Shown: positions 32,751 to 44,758 of the stretch, one piece after another
How positions within the stretch are numbered: position 1 is the stretch's first letter
Layout: every line of letters begins with the position of its first letter
Assembly (NCBI GenBank): GCA_029990175.1
Contig: JARKIP010000203.1
Span: 62,001 to 126,000, forward strand
Length of the DNA: 64,000 nt
Direction of reading: 5' to 3'
Source: Petunia secreta
Taxonomy: Eukaryota; Streptophyta; Magnoliopsida; Solanales; Solanaceae
Position numbers and translations under genes: made by a program
The notes under the pieces: generated by a model
Databases searched by the model: none
Told to the model about the DNA's origin: nothing
The model's input: the letters and a program-made list of their open reading frames with translations, nothing else

Positions 32751-33951
32751 TGTTTTATGACGATTTGTCTCCGATTCTGATTATGAGAGTCAAATGTTGA
32801 ACGATTTTTACGGAGGGGCTAAAAATTATACACCAACATTAAAGCGTTCTACTGGTATAAATAATCCTCCATATTAAGATTGGACCTGGGCTTGCTCGGA
32901 CGTACGGCCAGTAGTAGTATATGCTCGTGTCACTGGCTTATTTTTTGTCTCTTGAGGCTATTTATAGTAATTACAGTTGCCGCTAAAGTGACTTGTGTCC
33001 CCACACGATGACATCCTTCCCTTATTAATCGTCAGTGTCCTTCATTAAAAACTTTGAAATGTGTATTTTACCAATAGTAACAAGGTTTTGGATACTGTAT
33101 CTCATTAAATTATTTCTCGTCTAGCTCTTAATAACACAAGCACGATAAGCACAACGCATGCATGTTATAGAATTTTGAATGCTTATTGGTTTCCTCAGTC
33201 ATGTCTATAAAAGATCTTCTGCTTGGAAGCGTTAAACCTAAACTTGTACTAATACTACTCGTATATTGTATAATTTAATTTTTTGAACTCTGAACAACAT
33301 TATTATTGATCCGTATTAGACTAGCTAGATAATGAACGGGCAAGTGACTTTAGAGGGTTCTGTTCGTCATATTTTCAACTACTATATATGTTGATGCGTT
33401 CCTAATCATTTGTCTAGATACATCTATAAATGGTATTCTGATAACATCAAAAACATAATGTCCTTATCCAAATACATACAAACAACAAAAGTATATCTCT
33501 GTATATATCTACTGTCATAACTTCTACTGATGAATTAACGTCGTCAGTTTAGCTCATCATCGTCCAGCTGCTAAAAATTTGTCCTACTTGTACAGTTGTA
33601 CTCCAAAAACTCTCATCTTACGCGGGACATATTTCAATAAATTCAACTGAACCAATATTCTTATACGAAATATAAATACATATGTGAGAGAATTACTTGT
33701 GTGTTCACATGTAGTGTATGTTATGGATTTGTTCCAACTCAATAACTTTGCCTCAAACTTCATATATCAAAAGGTTCACATAATAAATATACACAGTAAA
33801 TTAAATACAGGATGAGCTGAAATCTCGAACTCAAACTCGAACGTGTGTCTACCAAAACCCTTAAAAGTCGAACGCATCACGTTTAAATATCGAATCCTTC
33901 TCCTTACCCCTTCACAAAAAAGGTTAGAATGCTCATTTCTTCACAAAAAAA

Positions 33952-36324
33952 ATGCTTCCACCTAAACTCATTACAATCACCTTTTTCTTCCTTGTTTCTT
34001 GTCTCTTTGTATCTACTTCATTTTCAGCTGTTTTAGCACCCATAACCAAAGACCATGAAACTCGTTTATATTCACTCTCAGTTTACCTCAAAACACCACC
34101 ACAGCTCACAAACCTACTTCTTGATTTAGGTGCTTCTTTCAGTTGGGTTGATTGTTCAAATAATTACATTTCCTCTACTTATCGTACCCTTTCATGCAAT
34201 TCACCTTTGTGTTCTGCTCTTGGTTCACGTGCTTGTGCTAAGTGTTTTCACTCTCCTGATCCTGACTGTTCTAATAACCCTTGTACTCTTTCCCCTTTGA
34301 ATTCTGTTACACATAAATCTTCGACAGGAAAGGCTATTGTTGATTCGCTTGCTTTGCCGGTTACTGACGGTCGGAATCCGGGCCAACTTAAGGTTTTTCC
34401 AGAGTTCTTGTTGTCTTGTTCTAAGAAGTCTTTGCTTAAAGGACTTATGAAAGATGTTGTCGGTTTGGTCGGTTTAGGCCGATCCAAATTCTCCCTCACT
34501 ACGCAGGTTTACGTGCATTTCATTTCTTTCTCGAACTTATACCATGTTATTTTTATTTTGTTTGACATTATTACTCAAAACTGTTTCAAAACATCTCTCG
34601 CTTTAATAAACAAGGCAAAATTCTAACGTCTGCTATTATAAGATGTCGAAAGGGGTATTTAATGGTTAAATTTAGTAAATTACATATTATACCCAATATT
34701 CCTTATAGAAGTGCTAAAAACGTAAAATATACTTAAAATAAGATGGATGGCGTACTATAAGGGGAGAGTGGAGTATGAGTTTTCTTTGATAGCATATCTT
34801 TTCTATGGTGTACTATAAGGTTATTAGACGTATTTTGTACTATCCAAAATCTTAATTTTATGATCCGTGTTTCAATTTATGCGACAGTATTTTTTATTTG
34901 TCTATTCCAAAAAGAATGACAACATTTTAAATTTAGCAACCATTTAACTTCAGAATTACTATAATTTTACTATTAATGAAATGATTTACAACCACACAAA
35001 CATCTATGCTTCATTTTAGACTACAAATTTCAAAAGTCTTTTTTTATTTTTTAAACTTCATATCGAATTAAATTATGACACATAAAATGGAACGGAGGGA
35101 GTAGTATATTTTAGAACCATTCATAAGCATGGCGTCAAGTTGTTCTGTGTGTTCTTGAGAAACTCCTGAAGTATAACGAAGAATATTTTAGTAATTGAAT
35201 TAAACCTTTCTCCTCAAAGTTCCTCAAGTAATTTTTGAACATTTTAACTATAACAACAAAATTTCTGTGGTATTATTTTACATATATAGTAGTAAGCTAT
35301 GACGTCTATCTTCTCTATCGATATTTCACTATAACAATTATATTTTTGCTGAATTGAATTTCATATTGAGTTATATTATACTTTTTTTTTTTTTAATTAC
35401 AAAGTCATTCGTTATAGCATCTAAAAAAAGTTTGGAAATATGACATTATTACAATAAAAAATATTAGCAAAGATAATTTTCGTACTCTTAACCTTTTGGA
35501 ATCTTTTTAGGAGGAAGAAATTACAATATAATAATCAATACTCTACTATACCATGCATGTGCTGATTCAAAAAATTGAATTTGTCTTCGCAGGTTAGCGA
35601 TGCCATTTCGTCTACACGCACTTTTGCAATATGTCTATCTGGTTCACCTTCAGCTCCTGGAGTTGCTTTTTTTGGTTCAGCTGGTCCTTATTACTTTTTA
35701 CCTGAAATTGACCTCTCAACAACCCTCAAATACACCTCACTTCTCTCCAACCCGGTTCAAAGTGAATATTTCATTAATTTGACTTCCATAAAAGTCAATG
35801 GAGTTAAAGTACAACTAAACCAGAAAATCCTAGCCATTGATCAACATGGTGTTGGTGGGACCAAGCTGAGCACTGTAACACCATACACCAAACTACACAC
35901 TAGCATTTACAAATCATTCATTGAGACATTTGTCAATGAATCTACTAAGCTCAACCTCACAATAATAAATCCTGTGGAACCATTTAAGGTGTGTTACAAT
36001 GCAGATGAGGTGTTGGATACTATGATAGGACCTACCGTGCCAACCGTTGATCTTGTGATGGATGGTGATGATGTGTTTTGGAGGATTTTCGGATCGAATT
36101 CAATGGTCAGGATGTTGCGCAACGGTGTTGATATATGGTGTTTAGGATTTTTGGATGGTGGTGATAAGATTAAGACATCGATCATAATTGGAGGACATCA
36201 AATGGAGAACAATATATTGCAGTTTGATTTGGGACAAGAGAGATTAGGATTTAGTTCTTCTGTTTTGGCATATAAAACCACATGTTCCAATTTCAACTTT
36301 ACCACTGCTAGTAACTTAAGTTGA
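33952..36324 (+). CDS. EDGP-like / nectarin-IV-like extracellular glucanase-inhibitor-type protein
   Basis: Exons 33952-34506 and 35593-36324 join in phase (CAG|GTT) into 428 codons. Residues 1-26 form a signal peptide, so the product is secreted to the apoplast. The fold is a two-lobed pepsin-like protein of the EDGP, basic 7S globulin, XEGIP and TAXI family, with a Cys-rich insert near residues 68-105 and several N-glycosylation sequons. The first catalytic motif reads D58-L-G and the second is STV (278-280), with no aspartate. As in known members, proteolysis is not expected; these proteins bind microbial or endogenous glucanases and xylanases. The intron carries a Stowaway-type MITE. A related gene lies at 49532-50850, and a Gypsy element has inserted between them. 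Confidence 0.92.
34860..35103. mobile_element. Degraded Stowaway-type MITE in the EDGP-like gene intron
   Basis: The right end AAATGGAACGGAGGGAG is followed by TA. The left end (TGATCCGTGTTTCAATTTAT) is diverged. The internal motif TTTTAGACTACAAATTTC is the reverse of the motif in 30275-30502, so this copy is inverted relative to it. Confidence 0.65.
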
Positions 36325-36557
36325 AATTAACCTAAAGTAACACAAATGTTGATGAATTTCTTTTTCTTGTGTTTTTTTTCCTTCCAATAGTTACTAGTAT
36401 GTACTTAATTAATGAATGTTTGTTAGACTTGTCGTATTTGCTTGCAAGATTTATTCTAGTATTTGAGATTTCTTCTTTTTCCTCGTGATTTAGGATAATG
36501 TTTTGATTGCACTATATATAACTTGAGTGTAAACTAATTGATCAACAAATATTAAAA

Positions 36558-37724
36558 TGTACTGGTCGATTTCTGTTCGATCACAGTCATCAGTTTTTGT
36601 TTTATGAAGAGACATTAATTGACTTCGGAGTCGTTGTGATCGGGAAAGAAATGGTTTCGTTTACTTCCATGATCGATTATGTGCTCATCGCGATCGGATA
36701 TTTTCGAAGACAGCTTTCCAATGGATAACGCAGTTGCCCTTATCCCAAATTTATCGGAACGAATTTAGTGGATTCAGAGGAAGTGGGTTGAAACGTGCAA
36801 CTATTGGAAGAGAAACGTGAGTGTGCGAAATTCTTCTAGGGTTGAAACTCTTCATCATTTCAACCTATAAATAGGTCTTTGTGCTCTGATTTGAGGACAC
36901 GATTATTGACACATCTAAAACAGCACTATTCTCAAATCTTTATTCAGCCACCCAATTATTCTTGCTTTGTTCTTTCAACATACATAGGATTATTGTCGCC
37001 ATTAGCACAATTATTGTATTAAATTCAACCGTGGCTTGGTTCAAACGTGGAAGAAGGATCATCTCTTTCATTTGAAGCACCATCCTTCGGCTCTTCAATA
37101 CAATAAGCTTTTACCGCTTTAATTATTTCTGTCGATTGCTTGTTTTAATTGATATTTGCTTTATTTGTCGTTTGATTCATTCATTACTTCACTACTCTCA
37201 ATCTTATCGATTTGTTGTCGCCATTCCGATCGCATAATTTAGTTCGTCAATCTGCTAATTGTTAAGTTATCCCGAATACATTGTAGTCGTTTATTTTATC
37301 ATATTATTCGATCAAGTAAATTCGTATCGCATTCATTTGCTATCATATTACGCCCGATCGTCATCGTATTCACCATCATCGTTGAATCTGTTGTCGTCAT
37401 CGTAATTAATCGAAACCGTGCATCTAATTAAGACGGAATCATCTTATCGTAATTTGTCTACTTGCTATTTACTTCGAATCAGCCTGTTCATACTTGCCTT
37501 CGAACTACCTATTTGAACCTGACATCGTTAAAATTATATCTGACATCGAATTTGCATCCTTGACATCGATATACTACTCGTTTTCAAGTTTAACCGTTAA
37601 AGTTCAATTGTTTTACGAACGTAAGCTGCTTATCAATCGGATCAAATTAAGATATAAACGGTCGCCTTAGACTCAACTAAATATAAATTTAATTGTAAAA
37701 CCTGATACATTTTTGGGAAATACA
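36558..37724 (+). repeat. 5' LTR of the Tat element
   Basis: 1,167 bp, TG...CA. It holds a TATA-like CTATAAATAG at about 36865 and the same sequence as 47830-48993 with few differences. Confidence 0.93.
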
Positions 37725-37796
37725 ATTTGGTGCCCACCGTGGGGTCTAGGCAATCGATTTATTCCGAAATTTGAATCGTTGTGATACTACTTACGT

Positions 37797-40009
37797 TTGT
37801 TTCCTTGTCTTGAAATGGCAGATGAACGTAACACCATTACCGTCGCTCTGAACGGTCAACAACAGCTCAATCCCAATGATGGGGTTCCAGTTCCGACCAA
37901 CGTTGAAGCGGTCGATGAGTCTACCAATCGCGAGCAGGATCCAACTCACGACGACGTTCCTGCTGGTTCACAGTTGAACGCACCCCGAGGACAGCGATCG
38001 GGTAAGGAGCCCGTGGTCGAAACTGAGTCAGGAGATGCAAATGCGTCATTAATGGCATATTTGAAAAAACACGACGCTCAGTTCGAAATGATACAGGAGC
38101 AACTAAGGGTTTTGTCTAATTCTATCAGAAATAGAACGCCCACCCCACCGATCACACCCCCAGCAAGCATTCCGACTTCGGTTCCTCAAGGCGCCGTAAC
38201 AGGGGGACTTGCAGCGGGGGTCGGATCTGGGAGATCGGGTACGGCCGCGGCAGCTATGGGAGCTCCGGCCTCGGTTACAGCAGAAGTAAGAATGTTAGCG
38301 ACGATGCAAACTCTGTTGAATGACACAGTGGACAAAAAATTCGGTGAGATAAAATCATTTATGGAAAAATTGCCAGGTGTCCCAAAGTTAACGGACGAGG
38401 TCGCTAAGAAGTCGATCTCAAAGCGTCCGTTCCAGCAAGTGCAGCACCGATGCCAATTCCTAAAACTTTCAAGTTACCAGAAAGTTTGAGGTACGATGGG
38501 ACCACAGATCCAAGGGATCACATTGATATGTTTTCGGTTGCAGTTCAGGCGAACTATTTAACTTCGGAAGAAATTAATTCGGTCAGCCTCAAAAAGTTTT
38601 GTGAGACATTGAAAGGGGCAGCATTGAAATGGTATTTGCAATTGCCTGAGAATGAGATACTGAATTTCGATGATATGTCAGCAAAGTTCATTCGATCACA
38701 TACCGGAGCGAAAAAGATAGCACCAAGGGCGGAAGACATATTGAATGTTAGGCAGCGACCTGGGGAGACCATAAATCAATTTGTGAAGCGATTCAACGAC
38801 GAAAAGATTCATATCCCGAATCTCGAAGAAAGGTGGGCATGCTTGATCTTTGCCAACAATCTGCGCACTGATTCGATTGAGGCATGGAAGTTGAAAGATC
38901 GTTTTAGAGAGATTGATGCATGGACATTCGAAGTGCTATATCGGGAATGCGAGCCGCGGATTAGGGCTGAGGAGGAAAAGTTGCAGCTAGTCCGAAATAG
39001 TTACCACTATGATCGACCTCCACCACGGAGAGTTGAAAATGACAGGCGAAACTACAGGGACCAGCGATGGGAGCCCTACAGTTTCCCTCGAATGGGGAAC
39101 AACAACCACGAAGCTGGTGGTTCGAAGAATCAATCAAAGAAAGGGCAGTCGAACACATCTTCAGCTCAGAAAGATCGACCACTCCCCCCAAAAGTGACGG
39201 AATACAATTTTTGCATATCAACACCAAACTTGGTGAATCACTTGAAGGGGATGGGTGAGAAGGTTGTGAAATTTCTAGGTCGCATAAAAACAAATCCAAA
39301 TACAAGGGATGAAAATCTATGGTGTGCATTTCACCATGACTTCGGCCATACAACGGAGGATTGTAAGGCGTTGAGATACGAAGTGGCCAGCCTACTGCAG
39401 AAGGGGCACCTTGTCGAATTATTAACTGACAGAGGACGAAATAATTTTAATAAGAAGAAAGATGACGAGCCGCCAAAACCCCCTGCTCCTAGGAAGACGG
39501 TAAATGTCATTACCGGAGGAGATGACGTTTGTGGAGTAACTTACACTACCAAGAAATACGCAAAGGTCTCATTTACACGAGACAAGCGAACACGAGATGA
39601 TATGAATGATGAGATCGTGTTCGGGGATTTTGATTTCGATGACAGAATTCATCCCCATCACGACGCACTTGAAGTCACGATGAGGATCGATGACGCTGAT
39701 GTGAAAAGGGTGTTGGTCGACGCTGGTAGTTCAGTCAACATCATACACGCAGGGGTAGTTGAACAGCTGCAGTTGAGCGACAAGATCGTACCTCGCTCAA
39801 CAGTATTGTCGGGCTTCAACAATTCGAGTGAAGTGACCGTTGGAGATATCACAATTAAGACTTATGCAGAAGGTGTTGAGAATGAGACATCGTTTCAAGT
39901 AATGAAAGGCGAAATGGCGTACAACGTGATATTGGGTCGACCGTGGATTCACGCTATGGGAGCAGTCCCTTCGACTCTACATCAAGTCGTAAAATTCCCT
40001 ACCCCATAG
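37797..40009 (+). pseudogene. gag and protease of the Tat element, frameshifted
   Basis: The N-terminal gag part (37797-38489) contains a low-complexity region and a coiled segment (LMAYLKKHDAQFEMIQEQL). A frameshift near 38440-38480 moves the frame to 38450-40009, which carries the retrotransposon gag domain (LKGAALKWYLQLPENEI, RQRPGETINQFVKRF) and an aspartic protease with LVDAGSSVNII at about 39713-39745. The frame ends at a TAG at 40007-40009, and after a second TAG at 40088-40090 the same frame continues into RT. These are the structural protein and maturation protease of a virus-like particle, disabled here. Confidence 0.88.
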
Positions 40010-40090
40010 GGAATTCGTGAAATTAGAGGCGAACAACAGGCTTCGCGAGAATGTTACTCAATAGCTGTTAAGGATGGCTTTCGATTGTAG

Positions 40091-43000
40091 CAATCACAGT
40101 TAGTGGGACCCGTGGCCGGAAGCTTCACTTCGGTTCCGTCATGCGCCTCAACGCAGCTACCGGAATCCGAAGTCGAAGGCGACTTCGCACAGGTTTCACC
40201 ATACAAGCTAGTGGGACCCGTGATTGGAAGCTTCACTTCGGTTCCGTTGTGCGCCTCAACGCAGCTACCGGATTCCGAAGTCGAAGGCGACTTCGCACAG
40301 GTTCCAGCATGTGTGAGAGAACCGTATAAACAAAAAGATGGAGACTTTACGATAGAAGACTTGGAAGAAATAACATTATTCAATGATAAGCCTGATCGGA
40401 AAGTCTATGTGGGAGCGGAATTGGATCCCGAAGTAAAATCAAAAATCATATCCTTCCTCAAGGATAATTCTGATTGTTTTGCTTGGTCCCATGCAGATAT
40501 GGTCGGGATCGATCCAAAGGTCGCCACACACAAGTTAAATGTCGACCCAAAACATCGGCCGGTGAAACAAAAGAAACGGCCGAATGGGGGATTCCAAAGG
40601 AAAGTGATCAACGACGAAGTAGAAAAGTTGCTAACGAATGGGTTCATTAAGGAGGTCAAATATCCTGAGTGGCTTGCAAACACTGTAGTTGTGCCAAAGA
40701 AAAATGGCAAGTGGAGAGTATGCATCGATTATACCGACCTCAATAAGGCCTGCCCAAAAGATTCATTCCCGTTGCCTCATATCGATAGACTGATCGATTC
40801 AACGGCAGGACACGAAATGTTGAGCTTCTTGGATGCCTATTCAGGCTATAACCAAATTTCGATGGACCCATTGGATCGGGAGAAGACGTCGTTCATCACA
40901 GACATGGGGACTTATTGCTACACAGTTATGCCCTTCGGCCTTAAAAACGCTGGCGCTACTTACCAGCGTTTGGTCACTACTATGTTGAAAGATTTGATCG
41001 GAAAAACCATGGAAGTATATATCGATGACATGCTGGTCAAGTCTCTTGAAAAAGAAAATCATCTAAGTCATTTGGAGGAGACTTTCACGATACTGAGGCG
41101 TTTCAACATGAGATTGAATCCGGAGAAATGCGCGTTCGGAGTTGGATCCGGCAAGTTTTTGAGGTTCATCATATCGCAAAGAGGAATAGAGGCCAACCCA
41201 GACAAGATCAAAACAATTGAAAGCATTCCCGAAGACTTAACAACGGTGAAGGAAGTTCAACAGCTGACCGGTCGAGTAGCCTATCTCAGTAGGTTCATCT
41301 CGAGGTCATCAGAACGATGTCACAAGTTCTTTTCAGTGCTGAAAAAGAACAAAAGCTTTGAATGGACACCAGAATGCAAAAAGGCCCTCAAAGAATTGAA
41401 GCTGTACCTTTCAAATGCTCCGCTCCTATCAAAACCGATCGAAGGAGAAATGCTGCTGATTTACTTGGCTGTCTCCGATGTCGCTGTAAGCGCTGTCCTC
41501 GTCTGCGAGGACAGAGAGTAATCAATTTCTTATTTATTACGTCAGTAAAACACTTTTAGATGCAGAAACAAGATACCTGCACCTAGAAAAATTAGCACTA
41601 GCACTAGTCACTGCAGCACGGAAATTAAGACCTTATTTCCAATGTCATTCAATATCTTTCGTAACCACTTTTCCATTGCGAAATATTTTACATTGGCCAG
41701 ACCTCTCTGGCCGATTAATGAAATGGGCGGTCGAGCTGAGCGAGTACGATATTACTTATTAGCCTCGCACCACCATAAAATCTTAAGTGTTGGCTGATTT
41801 TGTAGCAGCTTTTAGTGCTAATATCTTCCCGGAGGCAAAAAAGGAAGAATTGATGATGAGGGATCCCGATCCCGGAGTTTGGAAAATGTTTACTGATGGA
41901 GCTTCAAACGTAAAAGGGACTGGTCTCGGAATCTTGTTAATAGCACCTACCGGTGAAAAGCTCAGGTACGCAATCAAACTACATGCAAAAACTAACAACG
42001 AGGCCGAATATGAGGCCCTCGCTGCAGGTTTAAAGATTGCAAAAGAGTTGAAGGTCGAAGGACTAGACATCAAAAGTGACTCTCAGTTGGTGGTAAATCA
42101 AATCCAAGGCGATTTCTGTGTTCGAGATCCAAGGATGCAGCAGTTGCTTGAAAAAGTGCAAAATCTCCTTATATTTTTCCAAGAATGGAAAATTGCTCAG
42201 ATACCACGGGAGGACAACATCGAAGCAGACGCTTTAGCTAACCTCGGTTCTGCAGCGGTCATCGACGGCAAAATCGATGAAACAGTGGTCCACCTGTTCG
42301 AATCACCACTCTGTCGGAGCATTAAAGAGGTAAACAATGTTAACCACACTTGGGATTGGAGAAATAAATACTTGTCTTATTTGCTGGCAGGAACCCTTCC
42401 CGATGACAAAAAATCTGCCCGATCACTCAAAGCTAAAGCGGAAAGATATTTTCTCTTAGAAAACCAGCTCTACAGACGAATGTTCAGCGGCCCTTTAGCG
42501 AAGTGTGTGGGCCCAGATGGGACAAACTATGTGCTGAAAGAAATCCATGAAGGCGAGTGCGGCAATCACTCCGGTAGCAAGTCGCTGGTTCGAAAGACCC
42601 TAAGAGCTGGATATTATTGGCCAACGATCGCAGATGATGCCACAGAATTCATCCGCAAATGCGACAAGTGTCAACGATTCGGCAACCTCATACATCAACA
42701 GGCAGAGCCACTTCATTCGGTCACGTCACCGTGGCCATTCATGAAGTGGGGAATGGATTTGGTCGGGCCGCTTCCAACAGCGCCCGACGGGGTAAAATTT
42801 ATTTTAATTCTTACTGATTATTTTTCTAAATGGGTAGAAGCAACCGCCTTAGCTAAAATTCGTGAGCAAGAAGTCATTAAATTTATTCATCAAAATATTA
42901 TCTGTCGTTTTGGGATCCCGAAAGAGATCACATGCGATAACGGTAAACAGTTTGTAGGAAGACGGATCACTGCCTTCTTTGAAAAATGGGGGATCAAGCG

Positions 43001-43592
43001 AATTGCCTCAACACCTTATCACCCCAGTGCAAATGGACAGGCTGAATCTTCCAACAAAACAATAATCGAGTATCTGAAGAAAAGGATGGATGACTCAAAG
43101 GGCAACTGGCCGAACGAACTCCCCGGAGCGCTGTGGGCTCACCGAACAACGGTGAAACACAGCACCGGAGAAACACCGTTCTCACTTGTCTATGGAGCAG
43201 AAGCACTGATACCGGTGGAAGTGGGAGAACCCAATCTTCAGTTCGCCCATTCCACCGAAGAAGCAAACAGAGAGGCCATGTTGATAGATTTGAACCTGAT
43301 CGAAGCAAAAAGGGACATGGCATTTGTTCGAATACAAGCGCAGAAACAGAGGGCAGAAAACTACCTCAACAAAAAAATAAGGTATCGATCTTTTAATGTA
43401 GGTGATTATGTGCTGAGGATCAAAAGACCGAAAAAGGATGAGCCAAACGAAGGTAAGCTAGGAGCAAATTGGGAAGGACCCTATCGGGTCAAAGCAGTAA
43501 TCGGAAAAGGATCATACCAACTCGAAACAATGGACTCCAAGCCGGTCGACTTCAATTGGAATATCACACAATTGAAGAAATACTACTTTTGA
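40091..43592 (+). pseudogene. pol of the Tat element (RT, RNase H, second RNase H, integrase), disrupted
   Basis: RT at about 40560-41180 (WRVCIDYTDLNKACPKD, MPFGLKNAGATYQR, YIDDMLVKS). The first RNase H starts near 41380 and is broken by a frameshift near 41519 and stops near 41761 and 41783. The second RNase H is at 41870-42260 (MFTDGASNVKGTG, NNEAEYEAL, DNIEADALANLGS). Integrase is at 42550-43200 with an HHCC finger (HEGECGNHSG, CDKCQRFG) and the D,D,E core (WGMDLVGPLP, TCDNGKQF, NGQAESSNKTI). The last frame, 41787-43592, is open for 601 codons. Sequence upstream of RT has an in-frame 108-bp duplication. Confidence 0.9.
40096..40318 (+). repeat. In-frame 108-bp tandem duplication between protease and RT
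   Basis: GTGGGACCCGTG recurs at 40103 and 40211. The 108-bp units (36 codons) differ at few positions and both encode GSFTSVP and EVEGDFAQV. The open frame is preserved through both copies. Confidence 0.9.
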
Positions 43593-43899
43593 GATCCTAC
43601 GGTATCATCAACTCTCATCTTTTAATCTCGCAAAATTTCAATTTTTCCTCCATCGGAAAGAATTATTTGATTAATTGTTTGATACTAACACTCTTAGATG
43701 ATAGGCATAGTTGGAATCGAATGATGACAAACGTCACCCACGAAAACATGAGCTCTAAACGCTCCGATCGGGGTCGATAAGTCTGACGAACATTCTAACG
43801 TGGTCTTCATCTATAACAATTTCTCGGTTTTTTGTGTCAATGACTCCGTTTCAGGACCAGTGTTCGACCACTCATCCTTCATACTCAAACAATGGGGGG

Positions 43900-44175
43900 G
43901 GGGGGAGATGGAGTTAGCACGATTGTCATCAACTGATACTGGGGACTGCCCAAGAACCGGAAGCTTCCCATCGGAAGAAGGAACGAGACCAATTGGAAAC
44001 AATACTGGGGACTCGTCCAGAATTCAACCAAAGTTCCAACGTTCACTCGAACTGGGGACTCGTTCAAAATTCGATCAAAGTTCTTACGTTCACTCGAACT
44101 GGGGACTCGTTCAAAATTCGATCAAAGTTCTTACGATTCACTCGAACTGGGGACTTGCTCGAATTGGAGATTTGG
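43900..44175 (+). repeat. 47-48-bp tandem repeat downstream of pol
   Basis: Four partial or full units, each beginning GGGGACTCGT or GGGGACTTGC at about 44006, 44053, 44100 and 44148, with the common core CAAAATTCGATCAAAGTTC. A run of about 11 G lies just upstream at 43893-43903. Tandem repeats in the region after pol are common in Tat elements. Confidence 0.85.
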
Positions 44176-44758
44176 CTATCGGATGTTTCGAACTTTACCA
44201 ATTTTATTTTAAAGTCAAAATTGTCCATCCATGTAAGCGATCCGTTAGCGATCAAAAGTTTGCGCCTTTAAACGGCCACATCTTATAATCGATCAAAACA
44301 TACGATCCAAAATGTATTTAAAGCCCGTTAGCGGCTCAATTCAATAACATGGAACACTGGTTACATTTTCAAGTTTTCACATTCGTCCGACTCAAGTGAC
44401 TAGTTCAAATGTTAGCGAATTTTATAATTCCAAGCGAATTTTACAATTCCAAGTTTTTTCACCAAGTGTTCATTTTTAATTCCGAACTCATGAAAATGTT
44501 CGAAGAGTGCACTACATGGAGATGAGACGTCGTCTATCATTACGCACTAAGACATTGGGCCCCAATCATCTCTTTCGACGATCGTCGTTGAACATCACAA
44601 TTTTCGAACGAATAAAATCATCTTCGGAAAAATAGTACAACAATGAAAGGAATTCAACTTCATTCAATTTAATATTATATGTACATAGCCAGTCATACGG
44701 CTGCATTACATCAGCTTTCAAAAAACGACTAAAGTAACAAGTCGAAAACAACCACAGA

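Larger units (their letters stand above)
29101..33951. other. Intergenic AT-rich region with MITEs; no gene
   Basis: No open frame is supported over about 4.85 kb. It holds one clean Stowaway element (30275-30502), diverged relatives near 31050-31260 and 31615-31760, and AT-rich segments with GGGATAAA ends. A perfect 10-bp stem (CTTGGGGTCG and its complement) lies at 29660-29689. Confidence 0.5.

Noticed and set aside
42994..43323. 109-codon minus-strand ORF over the integrase region
   Set aside because: Antisense shadow of the pol reading frame.
38450..43592. Possible endogenous pararetrovirus
   Set aside because: Integrase with HHCC and D,D,E motifs follows RNase H and two LTRs bound the element, which identifies a Ty3/Gypsy retrotransposon. 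No movement or coat protein of caulimovirus type was seen.
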